A DNA stretch of 40,730 bases, taken from Pseudomonas antarctica. GTDB lineage: Bacteria > Pseudomonadota > Gammaproteobacteria > Pseudomonadales > Pseudomonadaceae. The notes under the pieces were generated by a model. The model was not told where the DNA came from and ran no database searches. It was given only the letters and a program-made list of their open reading frames with translations. Position numbers and translations under genes: made by a program. This document shows positions 28,161-35,839 of this stretch, in pieces; position 1 is the first letter of the stretch; every line of letters starts with the position of its first letter. The stretch spans positions 1 to 40,730 of the forward strand of contig NZ_UYXQ01000031.1 of assembly GCF_900624995.1 (NCBI RefSeq), read 5' to 3'.

Positions 28161-29501
28161 TCAGGTCGCATCCGCATGGCTGACCATGCCCTTGATCACC
28201 ACCGCAGCCGTGGCCAATGCAGCCGGAATCACCAGCGCCGTCAGTACCTGTTCGAAATTCCAGCCCAAGCCCAGCAACGTCGCGCCCATCCATGCACCAA
28301 GGATCGCGCCGAAGCGGCCGATGCCCAGCATCCACGACACGCCGGTCGCGCGGCCCTGGGTCGGGTAGAAGCGTGCGGCCAAAGACGGCATTGCTGATTG
28401 CGCGCCGTTGACGCACATGCCGGCGACCAGCACCAAGGTCGCAAGTAACGTGATATTGCCCAGGCTTTGCCCCACCGCGTAGGCAAACACTCCGGCCAAC
28501 AGGTAGAAAATGCCGATGACTTTGTGAGGGTTGAACCGGTCCATCGCCCAGCCTACACCGACCGCACTCAGCACCCCGCCAAACTGGAACAATGCACCGA
28601 TAAACGCCGCCTGTTCCATGCTGGCACCGCTGTCGCGCATCAGGGTCGGCAGCCAACTGGTCAGCAAGTACACAATCACCAGCCCCATGAAGTAGGTGAG
28701 CCACAGCAACAAGGTGCCAGCGCTGTAGGTGCCGGAGAAGATCACCGCGAACACGTTGCGCGCCTTGACGGTTTTTTGCTCAGGCACGCTGAAATGGGTG
28801 GCTTGGGCGACGAGGTTGGGCTCGATGGGCGACAAGGTCTTGCGCACTTTGTCGCTGCCGCGATTGCGCACCACCAGGTAGCGCGCGGACTCCGGCAGCC
28901 ACACCAGCAGCACCACGGCCAGGATCAACGGCAGGATGCCGCCGATCATCAGCAGGCTGTGCCAGCCGAACGCCGGAATCAGTTTGGCCGAGATAAACCC
29001 GCCGCCGGCCATGCCGAGGTTGAAGCCGCAGAACATGCTGGTCACCAGCAGCGACTTATGACGCTCGGGGGTGTATTCGGAGAGCAGCGTGGTGGCGTTT
29101 GGCATCCCTGCGCCCAAACCCAGCCCAGTGAGGAAGCGCAATACCAGCAACTGGTCGATATTCGTGCTGTAGGCCGAGGCCAGGCTGAACGCACCAAACA
29201 CCAGTACCGCACTCACCAACACCACTTTGCGCCCGAAGCGGTCGGCCAGCGGGCCTGAACCCAGTGCGCCGAACACCATGCCGATCAACGCGGCGCTCAT
29301 CACCGGGCCGAGGCTGGCGCGGTCGATGCCCCAATCCTGGGACAGCGCGGGCGCGATAAAGCCCATGGCGGCGGTGTCGAGGCCGTCGAGAAAGACGATA
29401 AGGAAACACAGGATCACCACGCGCCACTGATAGCGTGACAGCGGCTGGGCGTTGATAAAGGACTGCACGTCCAGGTTAGTACCGACAGAGGGCTGATTCA
29501 T
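28161..29501 (-). CDS. pcaK: 4-hydroxybenzoate/protocatechuate MFS transporter
   Basis: A 446-residue inner-membrane symporter of the aromatic acid:H+ symporter (AAHS) family, about 12 transmembrane segments. It starts MNQPSVGTNLDVQSFINAQPL, and 'LDGLDTAAMGFIAPAL' (helix 1) with an Asp-Gly-x-Asp motif is characteristic. 'GPLADRFGRKVVLVSAV' is the loop 2-3 motif. P. putida PcaK imports 4-hydroxybenzoate and protocatechuate and contributes to chemotaxis to them. The ATG at 29501 is preferred; a GTG five codons upstream is the alternative. It is downstream of pcaR on the same strand, with 147 bp between them containing a promoter-like sequence. Confidence 0.92.
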   Translation of the reverse strand: MNQPSVGTNLDVQSFINAQPLSRYQWRVVILCFLIVFLDGLDTAAMGFIAPALSQDWGIDRASLGPVMSAALIGMVFGALGSGPLADRFGRKVVLVSAVLVFGAFSLASAYSTNIDQLLVLRFLTGLGLGAGMPNATTLLSEYTPERHKSLLVTSMFCGFNLGMAGGGFISAKLIPAFGWHSLLMIGGILPLILAVVLLVWLPESARYLVVRNRGSDKVRKTLSPIEPNLVAQATHFSVPEQKTVKARNVFAVIFSGTYSAGTLLLWLTYFMGLVIVYLLTSWLPTLMRDSGASMEQAAFIGALFQFGGVLSAVGVGWAMDRFNPHKVIGIFYLLAGVFAYAVGQSLGNITLLATLVLVAGMCVNGAQSAMPSLAARFYPTQGRATGVSWMLGIGRFGAILGAWMGATLLGLGWNFEQVLTALVIPAALATAAVVIKGMVSHADAT

Positions 29502-29511
29502 TATTGTTATT
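29501..29511 (-). promoter_or_regulatory. CA motif at the pcaK start (candidate Hfq/Crc site)
   Basis: On the minus strand AATAACAATAA runs into the ATG of pcaK and fits the repeated AAnAAnAA pattern of Hfq/Crc targets, overlapping where the ribosome must bind. Inference from motif and position. Confidence 0.55.
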
Positions 29512-29583
29512 TCCACACCGATGGGCGGGCGAACGGCTTGGGGCCGTCATTATTATTGGGGCGGCGCTCAGAGCGCTGCCGCA

Positions 29584-29612
29584 CATTAATAAGCCGCAGG
29601 AAACATCGTCAA
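29584..29612 (-). promoter_or_regulatory. Candidate pcaK promoter
   Basis: On the minus strand TTGACG (29607-29612), a 17-bp spacer and TTAATG (29584-29589) lie about 85 bp before the pcaK ATG. The -35 is near consensus and the -10 is poor, as expected for an activated promoter. Confidence 0.45.
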
Positions 29613-29648
29613 TCGATCAGGCCGGGATCTGTGCGGTCACCGAACACC

Positions 29649-30491
29649 TTAGGCAAACAACTGCGTACTCAACTCGCAACTGGCGCTGAGCATGCTGGGC
29701 AAAAATCGTTGCTCAAGCTCACTGCGGCTGACCCGGCCCGCGTGAGTGCTGACGTTGAGCGCCGCCAACACTTGGCCGGACGCGTCATACACCGGCACGG
29801 CAATGGAACGCAGGCCCTGCTCCAACTCCTGATCGACGATGCACCAACCTTGCTGACGCACTTGTTGCAGGCATTCGAACAAGGCTTCGGGTGTGGTCAG
29901 GGTGCGGCTGGTCTTGGTCTGCAGGTCGGCGTGGTCGAGGTAGTCCTTGAGCGAGGCGTCGTCGAGCGCCGCGAGCAGGATGCGGCCCATGGAGGTGCAA
30001 TACGCCGGCAAGCGCCCGCCTACCGACAAGTCCACCGAAATCAGGCGCTGGGTGGTGGCGGAACGCGCGATGTAGAGAATGTCGTCGCCTTCCAGGGTCG
30101 CCATGTTGCAGGCTTCGTGCAGTTGCTCGCTCATGCGGTCCAGGTACGGTTGGGCCGAGACCGCCAAAGGCGTGGAAGATAAATAGGCATGGCCCAGGGT
30201 CAAGACTTTGGGCAATAGCGAATAGGTACGCCCATCAGTGGTGGCGTAGCCAAGCTTGATCAAGGTGTGCAGGCAACGTCGCACGGCAGCGCGGGGGATT
30301 TCGGTGCGATGGCTGATTTGGGCAATGGTCAGGTGACGCTTGCGTTCCTGGAACGCCTGCACCACGGCCAGGCCACGGGCCAGAGAAGTCATGAAGTCCG
30401 GGTCACCGGTAAACGCCTGGATGCGCTTGGCCGGTGAAGCCACGATCGGCGGCGCCACTGACGCGAAGGAGTTGCGCAATTGATCGTTCAT
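29649..30491 (-). CDS. pcaR: IclR-family pca regulon regulator PcaR
   Basis: A 280-residue IclR-family regulator. The N-terminal winged helix is at about 35-100 (FMTSLARGLAVVQAFQE; LTIAQISHRTEIPRAAVRRCL) and the effector-binding domain at about 115-280 (SVDLSVGGRLPAYCTSMGRILLAAL; GWCIVDQELEQGLRSIAVPVYD). PcaR activates pca genes in response to beta-ketoadipate and represses its own gene. The dyad at 30589-30618 lies about 100 bp upstream and is the likely autoregulatory site. The ATG at 30491 follows AAAGGACCCTGAA. Confidence 0.93.
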   Translation of the reverse strand: MNDQLRNSFASVAPPIVASPAKRIQAFTGDPDFMTSLARGLAVVQAFQERKRHLTIAQISHRTEIPRAAVRRCLHTLIKLGYATTDGRTYSLLPKVLTLGHAYLSSTPLAVSAQPYLDRMSEQLHEACNMATLEGDDILYIARSATTQRLISVDLSVGGRLPAYCTSMGRILLAALDDASLKDYLDHADLQTKTSRTLTTPEALFECLQQVRQQGWCIVDQELEQGLRSIAVPVYDASGQVLAALNVSTHAGRVSRSELEQRFLPSMLSASCELSTQLFA

Positions 30492-30588
30492 TTCAGGGTC
30501 CTTTCTCTTATTTTCAACCGCTGGGAGGGTTGGCCGCTATTACAAGCCGCGCCGGCCGTGATGCACAAGGCAGGGCCTGCAACATTGG

Positions 30589-30618
30589 GCGATTATCGGA
30601 CGATCATTCGATAATCGC
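30589..30618 (-). promoter_or_regulatory. PcaR-type operator upstream of pcaR
   Basis: GCGATTATCG (30589-30598) and CGATAATCGC (30609-30618) form a perfect 10-bp inverted repeat with a 10-bp spacer. Each arm matches the CGATAATCG core of the sites upstream of pcaI. The position fits PcaR autoregulation. Confidence 0.75.
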
Positions 30619-31054
30619 AATTTCTCGGGTAGTGGCGAATACCCATCACTGAAGTTTCAGGTTTGCCTGATCGATCCCTAAAATGTGTGCGCGCATTTTT
30701 TCCTCTAAAAAAGTGCAGTCTTTATGACGATGGTTTTCACACAGACTGACGCGTGTATGTAACAAAGCGCTCATACCGCGTTGACGCTTTTTAACTTTAT
30801 GGTGATAGTGTTATTCAAATACGCCGCTATAATGCAGGTTGTGCAGAGGTCAGCCCGTTATCTATATCGGGATTGGAGCTCGCCAGGCGTTGCGGGCTGT
30901 GTGCATCGCCGGTCACAAGTAGTCGCTTAAAAGATTTGCCCTTTGGCCCTCTTTCAAACTTGAACGGTTGCACTGTTCAATTTGAAATAACCTGGGGACG
31001 ACTTTCAGGCACGACGCTGCACAATCAATAAACTCAACTTAATTAGGTAACACT
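30619..31054. other. Intergenic stretch between pcaR operator and the small gene at 31055
   Basis: About 430 bp without a supported gene. A consensus -10 hexamer TATAAT is at 30828-30833, without a clear -35, and could drive transcription toward 31055. AACTTGAACGGTTGCACTGTTCAATTTG near 30957-30984 has the dyad TTGAAC/GTTCAA. No RNA family was recognised. Confidence 0.4.
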
Positions 31055-31255
31055 GTGACGAAAGACGAACTGCGCGCGGAACTTGAGCGCCAGGAGCAAC
31101 GTTACAAGGACGTTTACGGCGGGGAAGTCACCACCTACGCCGCCCAGCCTGAGCCCGAGCGCAAACCATGGCGCAAGCGCGCCAGTTTGCTTGATCAGGC
31201 ATTTGCCCAGGAAATCCAAAAGATTGAACAGGAACTCAAAACCGAAGAGCCATAA
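31055..31255 (+). CDS. Small conserved hypothetical protein (66 aa)
   Basis: A 66-residue soluble, highly charged protein starting at a GTG ([20 protein letters not shown]), with AGGTAA about 10 bases upstream. The N- and C-terminal thirds look like amphipathic helices rich in Glu, Lys and Arg; the middle is Pro-rich. No signal peptide or membrane segment. I do not recognise a function; similar short proteins of this kind are seen in Pseudomonas genomes, but I cannot verify conservation here. A GC-rich hairpin with an imperfect stem follows at 31281-31317 and may terminate it. Confidence 0.65.
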   Translation: MTKDELRAELERQEQRYKDVYGGEVTTYAAQPEPERKPWRKRASLLDQAFAQEIQKIEQELKTEEP

Positions 31256-31280
31256 GCGCTTTGAGTTGAGCTTCCCGGTT

Positions 31281-31317
31281 TTGCCACCACCGCTGGCGCA
31301 TTGCCAGTGGTGGGCAA
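31281..31317 (+). terminator. Hairpin after the 66-aa gene (possible terminator)
   Basis: TTGCCACCACCGCTGGC pairs, with a one-base bulge, with GCCAGTGGTGGGCAA around GCATT. It is followed by CCTGATTTTCG, so the T-tract is poor. The remaining 31318-31578 shows no gene; CATAAT at 31540-31545 is a possible -10 for pitA. Confidence 0.55.
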
Positions 31318-31578
31318 CCTGATTTTCGTCAGCCCCCTAAAGCCCTAAGCGAAATTTCGTACAAATGTTTCAAACGTGGCATTTCGGTCAAAAAAACCCG
31401 CCTTTTCGATCCCGCGCTTTATAAATCAAAGACTTGCCAAAGCCCCGAAAACCCTGGGATGCGTGCCTGTGCCCGATGATTTTTCAGTGAAGATTGTTAC
31501 CGATGAGCAGCTAATGCATCGATTACTGAGGTTTTCTGGCATAATCGCGCCCCCTTACGACCGGGTCAGAAAACCTTC

Positions 31579-33054
31579 ATGATCGATTTATTCAGCGGAC
31601 TGGATGCTTGGGTTCTCGTGAGCCTGTTGCTCGCCCTCGCCTTTGTCCTCGCCTTCGAGTTCATCAATGGCTTTCATGACACCGCTAACGCGGTGGCCAC
31701 AGTCATCTATACCAAAGCCATGCCGCCGCACCTGGCCGTGTTCTTCTCCGGGGTGTTCAACTTCCTCGGCGTGTTGCTCGGCGGTGTGGGTGTCGCCTAC
31801 GCCATCGTGCATTTGCTGCCGGTGGAGTTGCTGATCAATGTGAACACCGGCCATGGCTTGGCGATGGTCTTCTCTTTATTGGCCGCGGCGATCACCTGGA
31901 ACCTGGGCACCTGGTACTTCGGTATCCCGGCCTCCAGCTCCCACACCCTGATCGGCTCGATCCTCGGCGTGGGCCTGGCCAATGCACTGATCAACGATAT
32001 CCCGCTGGCTGACGGTGTGAACTGGCAGAAAGCGATCGATATCGGTGCGTCCCTGGTGTTCTCGCCGATGGCCGGTTTCCTGGTCGCAGCCCTCGTGCTG
32101 CTCGGCCTGAAATGGTGGCGCCCGCTGTCGAAGATGCACAAAACCCCGGACCAGCGCCGCAAGCTCGACGACAAGAAGCACCCGCCCTTCTGGAACCGTC
32201 TGGTCCTGGTAATTTCCGCCATGGCCGTGAGTTTCGTGCACGGTTCCAACGATGGCCAGAAAGGCATCGGCCTGATCATGCTGGTGTTGATCGGTATCGT
32301 GCCAGCGCAGTTCGTGCTCGACCTGGGCAGCACCACCTACCAGATCGAGCGCACCCGTGACGCCACCCTGCACTTGAACCAGTTCTACCAGCGCAACCAC
32401 GAGACCCTCGGTGAGTTCCTGGCGCTGGGCAAGAGCGTGAAGGACGACCTGCCGGGCAAGTTCCAGTGCAACCCGCAGCAGACCGAGCCGACCATCAACG
32501 CGTTGCTGGGTACATTAAAAGGCGTCTCCGACTACCATTCGCTGACCTCCGAGCACCGTATTGAAGTGCGCCGCTACTTGCTGTGCCTGGACGATACCGC
32601 GAAGAAAGTCGGCAAGCTGCCGGGCCTGGATGCGCGTGAGAAGTCCGATCTGGACAAGCTGCGTAAAGACCTGACTGCCACCACCGAATACGCACCGTTT
32701 TGGGTGATCCTCGCAGTCGCACTGGCCTTGGGCCTGGGCACCATGGTGGGTTGGAAACGTGTGGTATTGACCATCGGTGAGAAGATCGGCAAGCAGGGCA
32801 TGACCTATGCTCAGGGCATGTCGGCGCAGATCACCACGGCGAGCATGATTGGCTTGGCCAACATCTTCAGCCTGCCGGTTTCCACGACTCACGTGTTGTC
32901 TTCGGGTGTCGCCGGGACCATGGTTGCCAACAAAAGCGGCCTGCAAGGCGGCACGGTGAAAACCATTCTGATGGCTTGGGTGTTGACCTTGCCGGCAACT
33001 GTGGGCCTGTCGGCCGGGTTGTTCTGGCTGGCGTCCAAGGCGCTGGGCAACTGA
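31579..33054 (+). CDS. pitA: Inorganic phosphate transporter, PiT family
   Basis: A 491-residue inner-membrane low-affinity phosphate (metal-phosphate):H+ symporter. The two PiT signature repeats are present: FEFINGFHDTANAVATVIYT near residue 30 and SFVHGSNDGQKGIGLIML near 220. The late motif SLPVSTTHVLSSGVAGTM is the second-half copy. A large hydrophilic loop (about 255-370) splits two groups of transmembrane segments, as in E. coli PitA (499 aa). It is monocistronic, ending at a strong terminator. The 68-codon frame overlapping its start at 31376-31582 is not supported as a gene. Confidence 0.94.
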   Translation: MIDLFSGLDAWVLVSLLLALAFVLAFEFINGFHDTANAVATVIYTKAMPPHLAVFFSGVFNFLGVLLGGVGVAYAIVHLLPVELLINVNTGHGLAMVFSLLAAAITWNLGTWYFGIPASSSHTLIGSILGVGLANALINDIPLADGVNWQKAIDIGASLVFSPMAGFLVAALVLLGLKWWRPLSKMHKTPDQRRKLDDKKHPPFWNRLVLVISAMAVSFVHGSNDGQKGIGLIMLVLIGIVPAQFVLDLGSTTYQIERTRDATLHLNQFYQRNHETLGEFLALGKSVKDDLPGKFQCNPQQTEPTINALLGTLKGVSDYHSLTSEHRIEVRRYLLCLDDTAKKVGKLPGLDAREKSDLDKLRKDLTATTEYAPFWVILAVALALGLGTMVGWKRVVLTIGEKIGKQGMTYAQGMSAQITTASMIGLANIFSLPVSTTHVLSSGVAGTMVANKSGLQGGTVKTILMAWVLTLPATVGLSAGLFWLASKALGN

Positions 33055-33073
33055 TAGTCTGCGGCTGAGAAAG

Positions 33074-33107
33074 AAGGCGCAACCTCTTTGGGGGTTGCGC
33101 CTTTTTT
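33074..33107 (+). terminator. Rho-independent terminator of pitA
   Basis: AAGGCGCAACC (33074-33084) pairs with GGTTGCGCCTT (33093-33103), followed by a T-run. Confidence 0.94.
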
Positions 33108-33111
33108 ATTG

Positions 33112-33150
33112 ATCGCTCCCACGCTCTGCGTGGGAATGAGCGCGTCGCAA
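33112..33150. repeat. Degraded GATCG...TCCCACGC palindrome
   Basis: Related to the perfect palindrome at 23773-23803: CTCCCACGC TCT GCGTGGGAA, then a diverged right flank. It is a common short intergenic palindrome of Pseudomonas. Confidence 0.65.
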
Positions 33151-33176
33151 CGATCAATCCACACTAAACCGCAGCC

Positions 33177-33202
33177 AAAAAAAAGGGCGACCGAAGTCGC
33201 CC
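33177..33202 (-). terminator. Rho-independent terminator on the minus strand (ccoM)
   Basis: GGGCGAC (33185-33191) and GTCGCCC (33196-33202) form a stem with a CGAA/TTCG tetraloop. The A-run at 33177-33184 becomes a T-tract on the minus strand. It lies 35 bp after the stop of the 38-codon gene and shows that something is transcribed leftwards here. Confidence 0.92.
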
Positions 33203-33237
33203 AAAATGCCTTGCGTGCTCATGTAACCCAGAAGAAC

Positions 33238-33354
33238 TTACGGTTCTTTACGCTTATTAGCGTCCTTCCAGATAAAAATCCCAAACCCTACAAAAAACAG
33301 CACCATGAGGCTGACAGTCAGCACCCCGGCAAACACCACATTATCGAAAAACAT
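33238..33354 (-). CDS. ccoM: Probable cbb3-type cytochrome c oxidase subunit CcoM (38 aa)
   Basis: A 38-codon gene (MFFDNVVFAGVLTVSLMVLF, then FVGFGIFIWKDANKRKEP). It has one hydrophobic helix (about residues 6-29) and a positively charged cytoplasmic tail. It closely resembles, from memory, CcoM of P. stutzeri: the MF-DNVV-AGV-TV-LMV pattern and FIWKD. That single-helix subunit stabilises the cbb3 oxidase of the inner membrane. AGGAGG lies six bases before the ATG, a tetraloop terminator follows, and an ANR-like box is 66 bp upstream. The cco operon itself is not in the window; ccoM is also remote from cco genes in other Pseudomonas. The assignment is from sequence resemblance. Confidence 0.85.
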   Translation of the reverse strand: MFFDNVVFAGVLTVSLMVLFFVGFGIFIWKDANKRKEP

Positions 33355-33419
33355 GACCGGCCTCCTGCTCGTGCCCTGTTGCGATAGGGCTAAGTTAAAG
33401 GAGAAGGCGGATTGGAAAA

Positions 33420-33433
33420 TTGACGAGGATCAA
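33420..33433 (-). promoter_or_regulatory. ANR/FNR-type box upstream of ccoM
   Basis: TTGACGAGGATCAA matches the TTGAT-N4-ATCAA consensus with one mismatch. It is 66-79 bp upstream of the ccoM ATG and so fits oxygen-dependent activation by ANR, as known for cbb3-2 genes. Confidence 0.75.
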
Positions 33434-33472
33434 TGTCGCCCGCAACGAGCCGTAAAGAAGGGCAATAACTGA

Positions 33473-33492
33473 CCTGCATCAAAAGATGCAGG
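33473..33492. terminator. Short perfect hairpin after the Lys-rich gene
   Basis: CCTGCATC AAAA GATGCAGG forms an 8-bp stem just 5 bp beyond the stop of the minus-strand gene at 33498. There is no strong T-tract, so termination is only probable. Confidence 0.55.
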
Positions 33493-33497
33493 CTGTT

Positions 33498-33659
33498 TCA
33501 ACGTTTTTTGGGTTTTTTCTTCGGCTTTTTCTTAACGTTGCCCAGTGGCATGGCTTGTTCAAACGCCTGGCGCACTTCATTCAGGCGCTTGTCATTCAGG
33601 TCATGCACACGCTTGGCACGTTCGGCATTCAGGTCGATCAGCTTGTCGTCATCACTCAT
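33498..33659 (-). CDS. Small Lys-rich-tailed hypothetical protein (53 aa)
   Basis: A 53-residue protein starting MSDDDKLIDLNAERAKRVHD, a charged helix, and ending in alternating Lys-Pro repeats (KKKPKKKPKKR). The internal start at 33659 is preferred because the region upstream of it has no domain-like character, but a longer form starting at 33776 cannot be excluded. The very basic tail suggests nucleic-acid or ribosome contact, which is only inference. I do not recognise a function. Next to a hairpin and the ccoM promoter region. Confidence 0.65.
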   Translation of the reverse strand: MSDDDKLIDLNAERAKRVHDLNDKRLNEVRQAFEQAMPLGNVKKKPKKKPKKR

Positions 33660-33759
33660 GGCTTGGCTTACGTCGTGGCGGGAATGGCTCAATAATGCGG
33701 CCTCCCCCACCAGACGGCAAATGCCGGGGTGAAATTCCCCACGCCGCACACGCATTGGC

Positions 33760-34245
33760 TTATTGATCGCGCTCAAACGTAATGATCGAGCGAGTGGTCC
33801 CCGGCCAGTTCGGCATTTGCCGCCAAGGTGTCAGCACTTCAAGCGTGTCACCCTCGATGTGAAAGTCGCGGCACTGCACAGTGCCGACCCACTCTGGGTT
33901 CCAGGCAGCATCGACTTGCGTGCACCATTGGTTCCCCTCGACCCGTTCAATACCGGTGTAGGCAATCAGGGTACTCAACAGCGCTGATTTTTCCGCGTCC
34001 GTAGAGCCCGCCTGCCGTCCCTCACCGGTCAACACGAACGCCACCCGATGATCCGCGGTAAAAATAACCCGCCCGGAAGGACTGCCGCCCATCGCAGGAA
34101 TTTTCTTGCGGGTATCCTGGGACTCAACCTGATAGCCGACCAGCTTCCAAGCCCCGACCAGCGGTGACTCACTCGCTGCTGCGGCGCCGCAAAGGCCGAC
34201 AGCAATGCCCAACCCGATCACACTTGCCTTCATTTGGTTTTTCAT
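33760..34245 (-). CDS. Lipocalin-like domain exported protein
   Basis: A 161-residue protein with a Sec signal (MKNQMKASVIGLGIAVGLCG, cleavage after AAAA) and a small beta-barrel of the lipocalin-like type (PF13924 style). The GAWKLVGYQVE opening is the conserved 'G-x-W-x-L' motif, and GRVIFTADHRVAFVLTG and TFERDQ follow. It is probably periplasmic and binds a small hydrophobic ligand, but no ligand is suggested by context. The ribosome site is weak. It is divergent from the LysR gene, with 137 bp between them. Confidence 0.78.
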   Translation of the reverse strand: MKNQMKASVIGLGIAVGLCGAAAASESPLVGAWKLVGYQVESQDTRKKIPAMGGSPSGRVIFTADHRVAFVLTGEGRQAGSTDAEKSALLSTLIAYTGIERVEGNQWCTQVDAAWNPEWVGTVQCRDFHIEGDTLEVLTPWRQMPNWPGTTRSIITFERDQ

Positions 34246-34382
34246 CGCTCTACCGTGTCAAAAAACGACGCAGAGCTTTGCGCACTAATGCCCAAGGGGG
34301 ATGTAAGAAATGTCGCCAAGCTACGACAGTAGAATCAGAGGGCGACAAAAGGTAGGACATTGCTCAAAATCCACATTCCCCA

Positions 34383-35276
34383 ATGATCTGTAGGCGCATT
34401 CAGTTGGCACTGCACCATGACCTTCCGCCATTGCTGGCCCTGCGCGCTTTCGAAGCCGTGGCGCGGCACTTGAGTTTTATCAAGGCGGCGAACGAGTTGT
34501 CGGTCACCCAGAGCGCCCTCAGCCACCAGGTGCAAAAGCTCGAACAGCACCTGGGCAAACCGCTGTTTATCCGACGCACCCGAGCGATCGATCTGACCGC
34601 CGATGGCCAACGTTACTACGCCGAAATCCGCCCCGCCCTTGACGCAATCGCCGCCGCCACGCGCGCCCAGAAAGCAACGCCCAGTACCACCGTGCTTCGG
34701 GTCGGCCTGCTGGCATCCTTCGCCACCCTGTGGCTGGCGCCGCGCCTGGCCGGCTTTCTCAACCGTTACCCGCACATCCGGGTGGAATTGCTGCCGGCGA
34801 TTCAGTTGGCCAACGTCGCCGCTGCCGAGGTTGACCTGGCTATTCGCTATGGCAAGGGCGATTGGCCTGATGTGCAGGCCACGCGGCTGATGCCTGAAGT
34901 GATCTCGCCCGTGTGCAGCCCGGCTTTCAAGGCCAGCCAACGGCCCAACGGCCCATTACTGATGGCCACCTCGCACCGCCCTTTCGAATGGACAGATTGG
35001 TCCGCGCACTATCAAGTCGATCTCGAGCGCCATCCCCGCGTGATGCTGCACGACTACAACATCGTGGTCGAAGCCGCCGTGGCCGGCCAGGGCATCGCCA
35101 TGGGCCGGCACCGTTTGATCGAGCGCAAATTGCAGGATGGCAGCTTGGTGGAAGCCTTCGACTGGCCGCCCTATCACAGCGAAATCGGTTACTGGCTGAT
35201 CGCCCCTCACGGCCGCGCCAGCGAAGCGGCAGACTGCTTTAGCCAGTGGTTGAAGGCCACCTGCACCGATGCGTGA
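34383..35276 (+). CDS. LysR-family transcriptional regulator (GcvA-like)
   Basis: A 297-residue LysR-type regulator. The N-terminal helix-turn-helix (about residues 17-75) includes LLALRAFEAVARHLSFIKAA and VTQSALSHQVQKLEQHLGKPLF, followed by an effector-binding domain typical of the GcvA/AmpR group (GLLASFATLWLAPRLAGFLNRYPHIRVELLP; AIRYGKGDWPD). ATG at 34383 is used; a TTG at 34404 would shorten it by seven residues. The ridA-aminotransferase pair follows on the same strand 92 bp downstream and is a plausible target or co-transcribed partner. Confidence 0.85.
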   Translation: MICRRIQLALHHDLPPLLALRAFEAVARHLSFIKAANELSVTQSALSHQVQKLEQHLGKPLFIRRTRAIDLTADGQRYYAEIRPALDAIAAATRAQKATPSTTVLRVGLLASFATLWLAPRLAGFLNRYPHIRVELLPAIQLANVAAAEVDLAIRYGKGDWPDVQATRLMPEVISPVCSPAFKASQRPNGPLLMATSHRPFEWTDWSAHYQVDLERHPRVMLHDYNIVVEAAVAGQGIAMGRHRLIERKLQDGSLVEAFDWPPYHSEIGYWLIAPHGRASEAADCFSQWLKATCTDA

Positions 35277-35368
35277 GTTATTTCGATACGTCAGGTGAGA
35301 TCTATCAGTTTGTCGCGCAGCGCCGCAGCCAACATGCTGAAGCCTTCTTCACTCAAGAGTGATTCAAC

Positions 35369-35839
35369 ATGAGCGACTCCATCCGCCAACGCGTGCAAGC
35401 CCTTGGCCTGACGCTGCCGACGCCCAGCCAGCCGGCGGCCAACTACATCAATCATGTGATCAGCCAGAACCAGCTGTTTATCTCCGGGCAAATTCCCATG
35501 ATTGATGGCAAGCCCGCCTACATCGGCCGCGTAGGCGAAACCCTCAGTGATGACGACGGTGCCCAGGCTGCAGAGCTGGCGGCGTTGGGCCTGCTCGGGC
35601 AATTAAGCGCTGCAGTCGGCGATGATCTATCGCGCGTGGTGCGTATTCTGCGCCTGGGCGTGTTCATCGCCAGCAGCGGCGACTTCCAGCGCCAGAGCGG
35701 GGTTGCCAACGGCGCATCAAACCTAGTAGTCAATGCCTTGGGTGACAAAGGTCGGCATGTGCGCACCGCCGTCGGTGTTTGCAGCCTGCCGGCCGGTGTA
35801 GCAGTGGAGGTTGATGCGATTGTCGAGTTGCAGCCGTGA
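35369..35839 (+). CDS. RidA/YjgF-family protein
   Basis: A 156-residue RidA-superfamily protein of the longer YjgF_endoribonc-like group (PF14588 type). SQNQLFISGQIPMIDGKPAYIG and DLSRVVRILRLGVFIASSGDF are characteristic. The arginine that salt-bridges the substrate carboxylate in canonical RidA (R105, in a VARA-type motif) is not obvious; the corresponding part reads GRHVRTAVGVCSLPAGVAVEVDAI, which has an Arg in HVRTAVGV. RidA enzymes hydrolyse reactive imines/enamines from PLP enzymes. Its stop overlaps the start of the next gene, a PLP enzyme (GTGA), supporting a linked role. Confidence 0.85.
   Translation: MSDSIRQRVQALGLTLPTPSQPAANYINHVISQNQLFISGQIPMIDGKPAYIGRVGETLSDDDGAQAAELAALGLLGQLSAAVGDDLSRVVRILRLGVFIASSGDFQRQSGVANGASNLVVNALGDKGRHVRTAVGVCSLPAGVAVEVDAIVELQP

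Noticed and set aside
31376..31582. 68-codon frame overlapping the pitA start
   Set aside because: It covers the pitA leader, has no ribosome site and no recognisable features; more likely part of the promoter region.
35291..35602. Minus-strand frame ending LLSEEGFSMLAAALRDKLIDLT, partly in the lysR-ridA gap
   Set aside because: The last 25 residues look protein-like, but most of the frame is antisense to ridA and shows no domain; probably a small remnant or chance.
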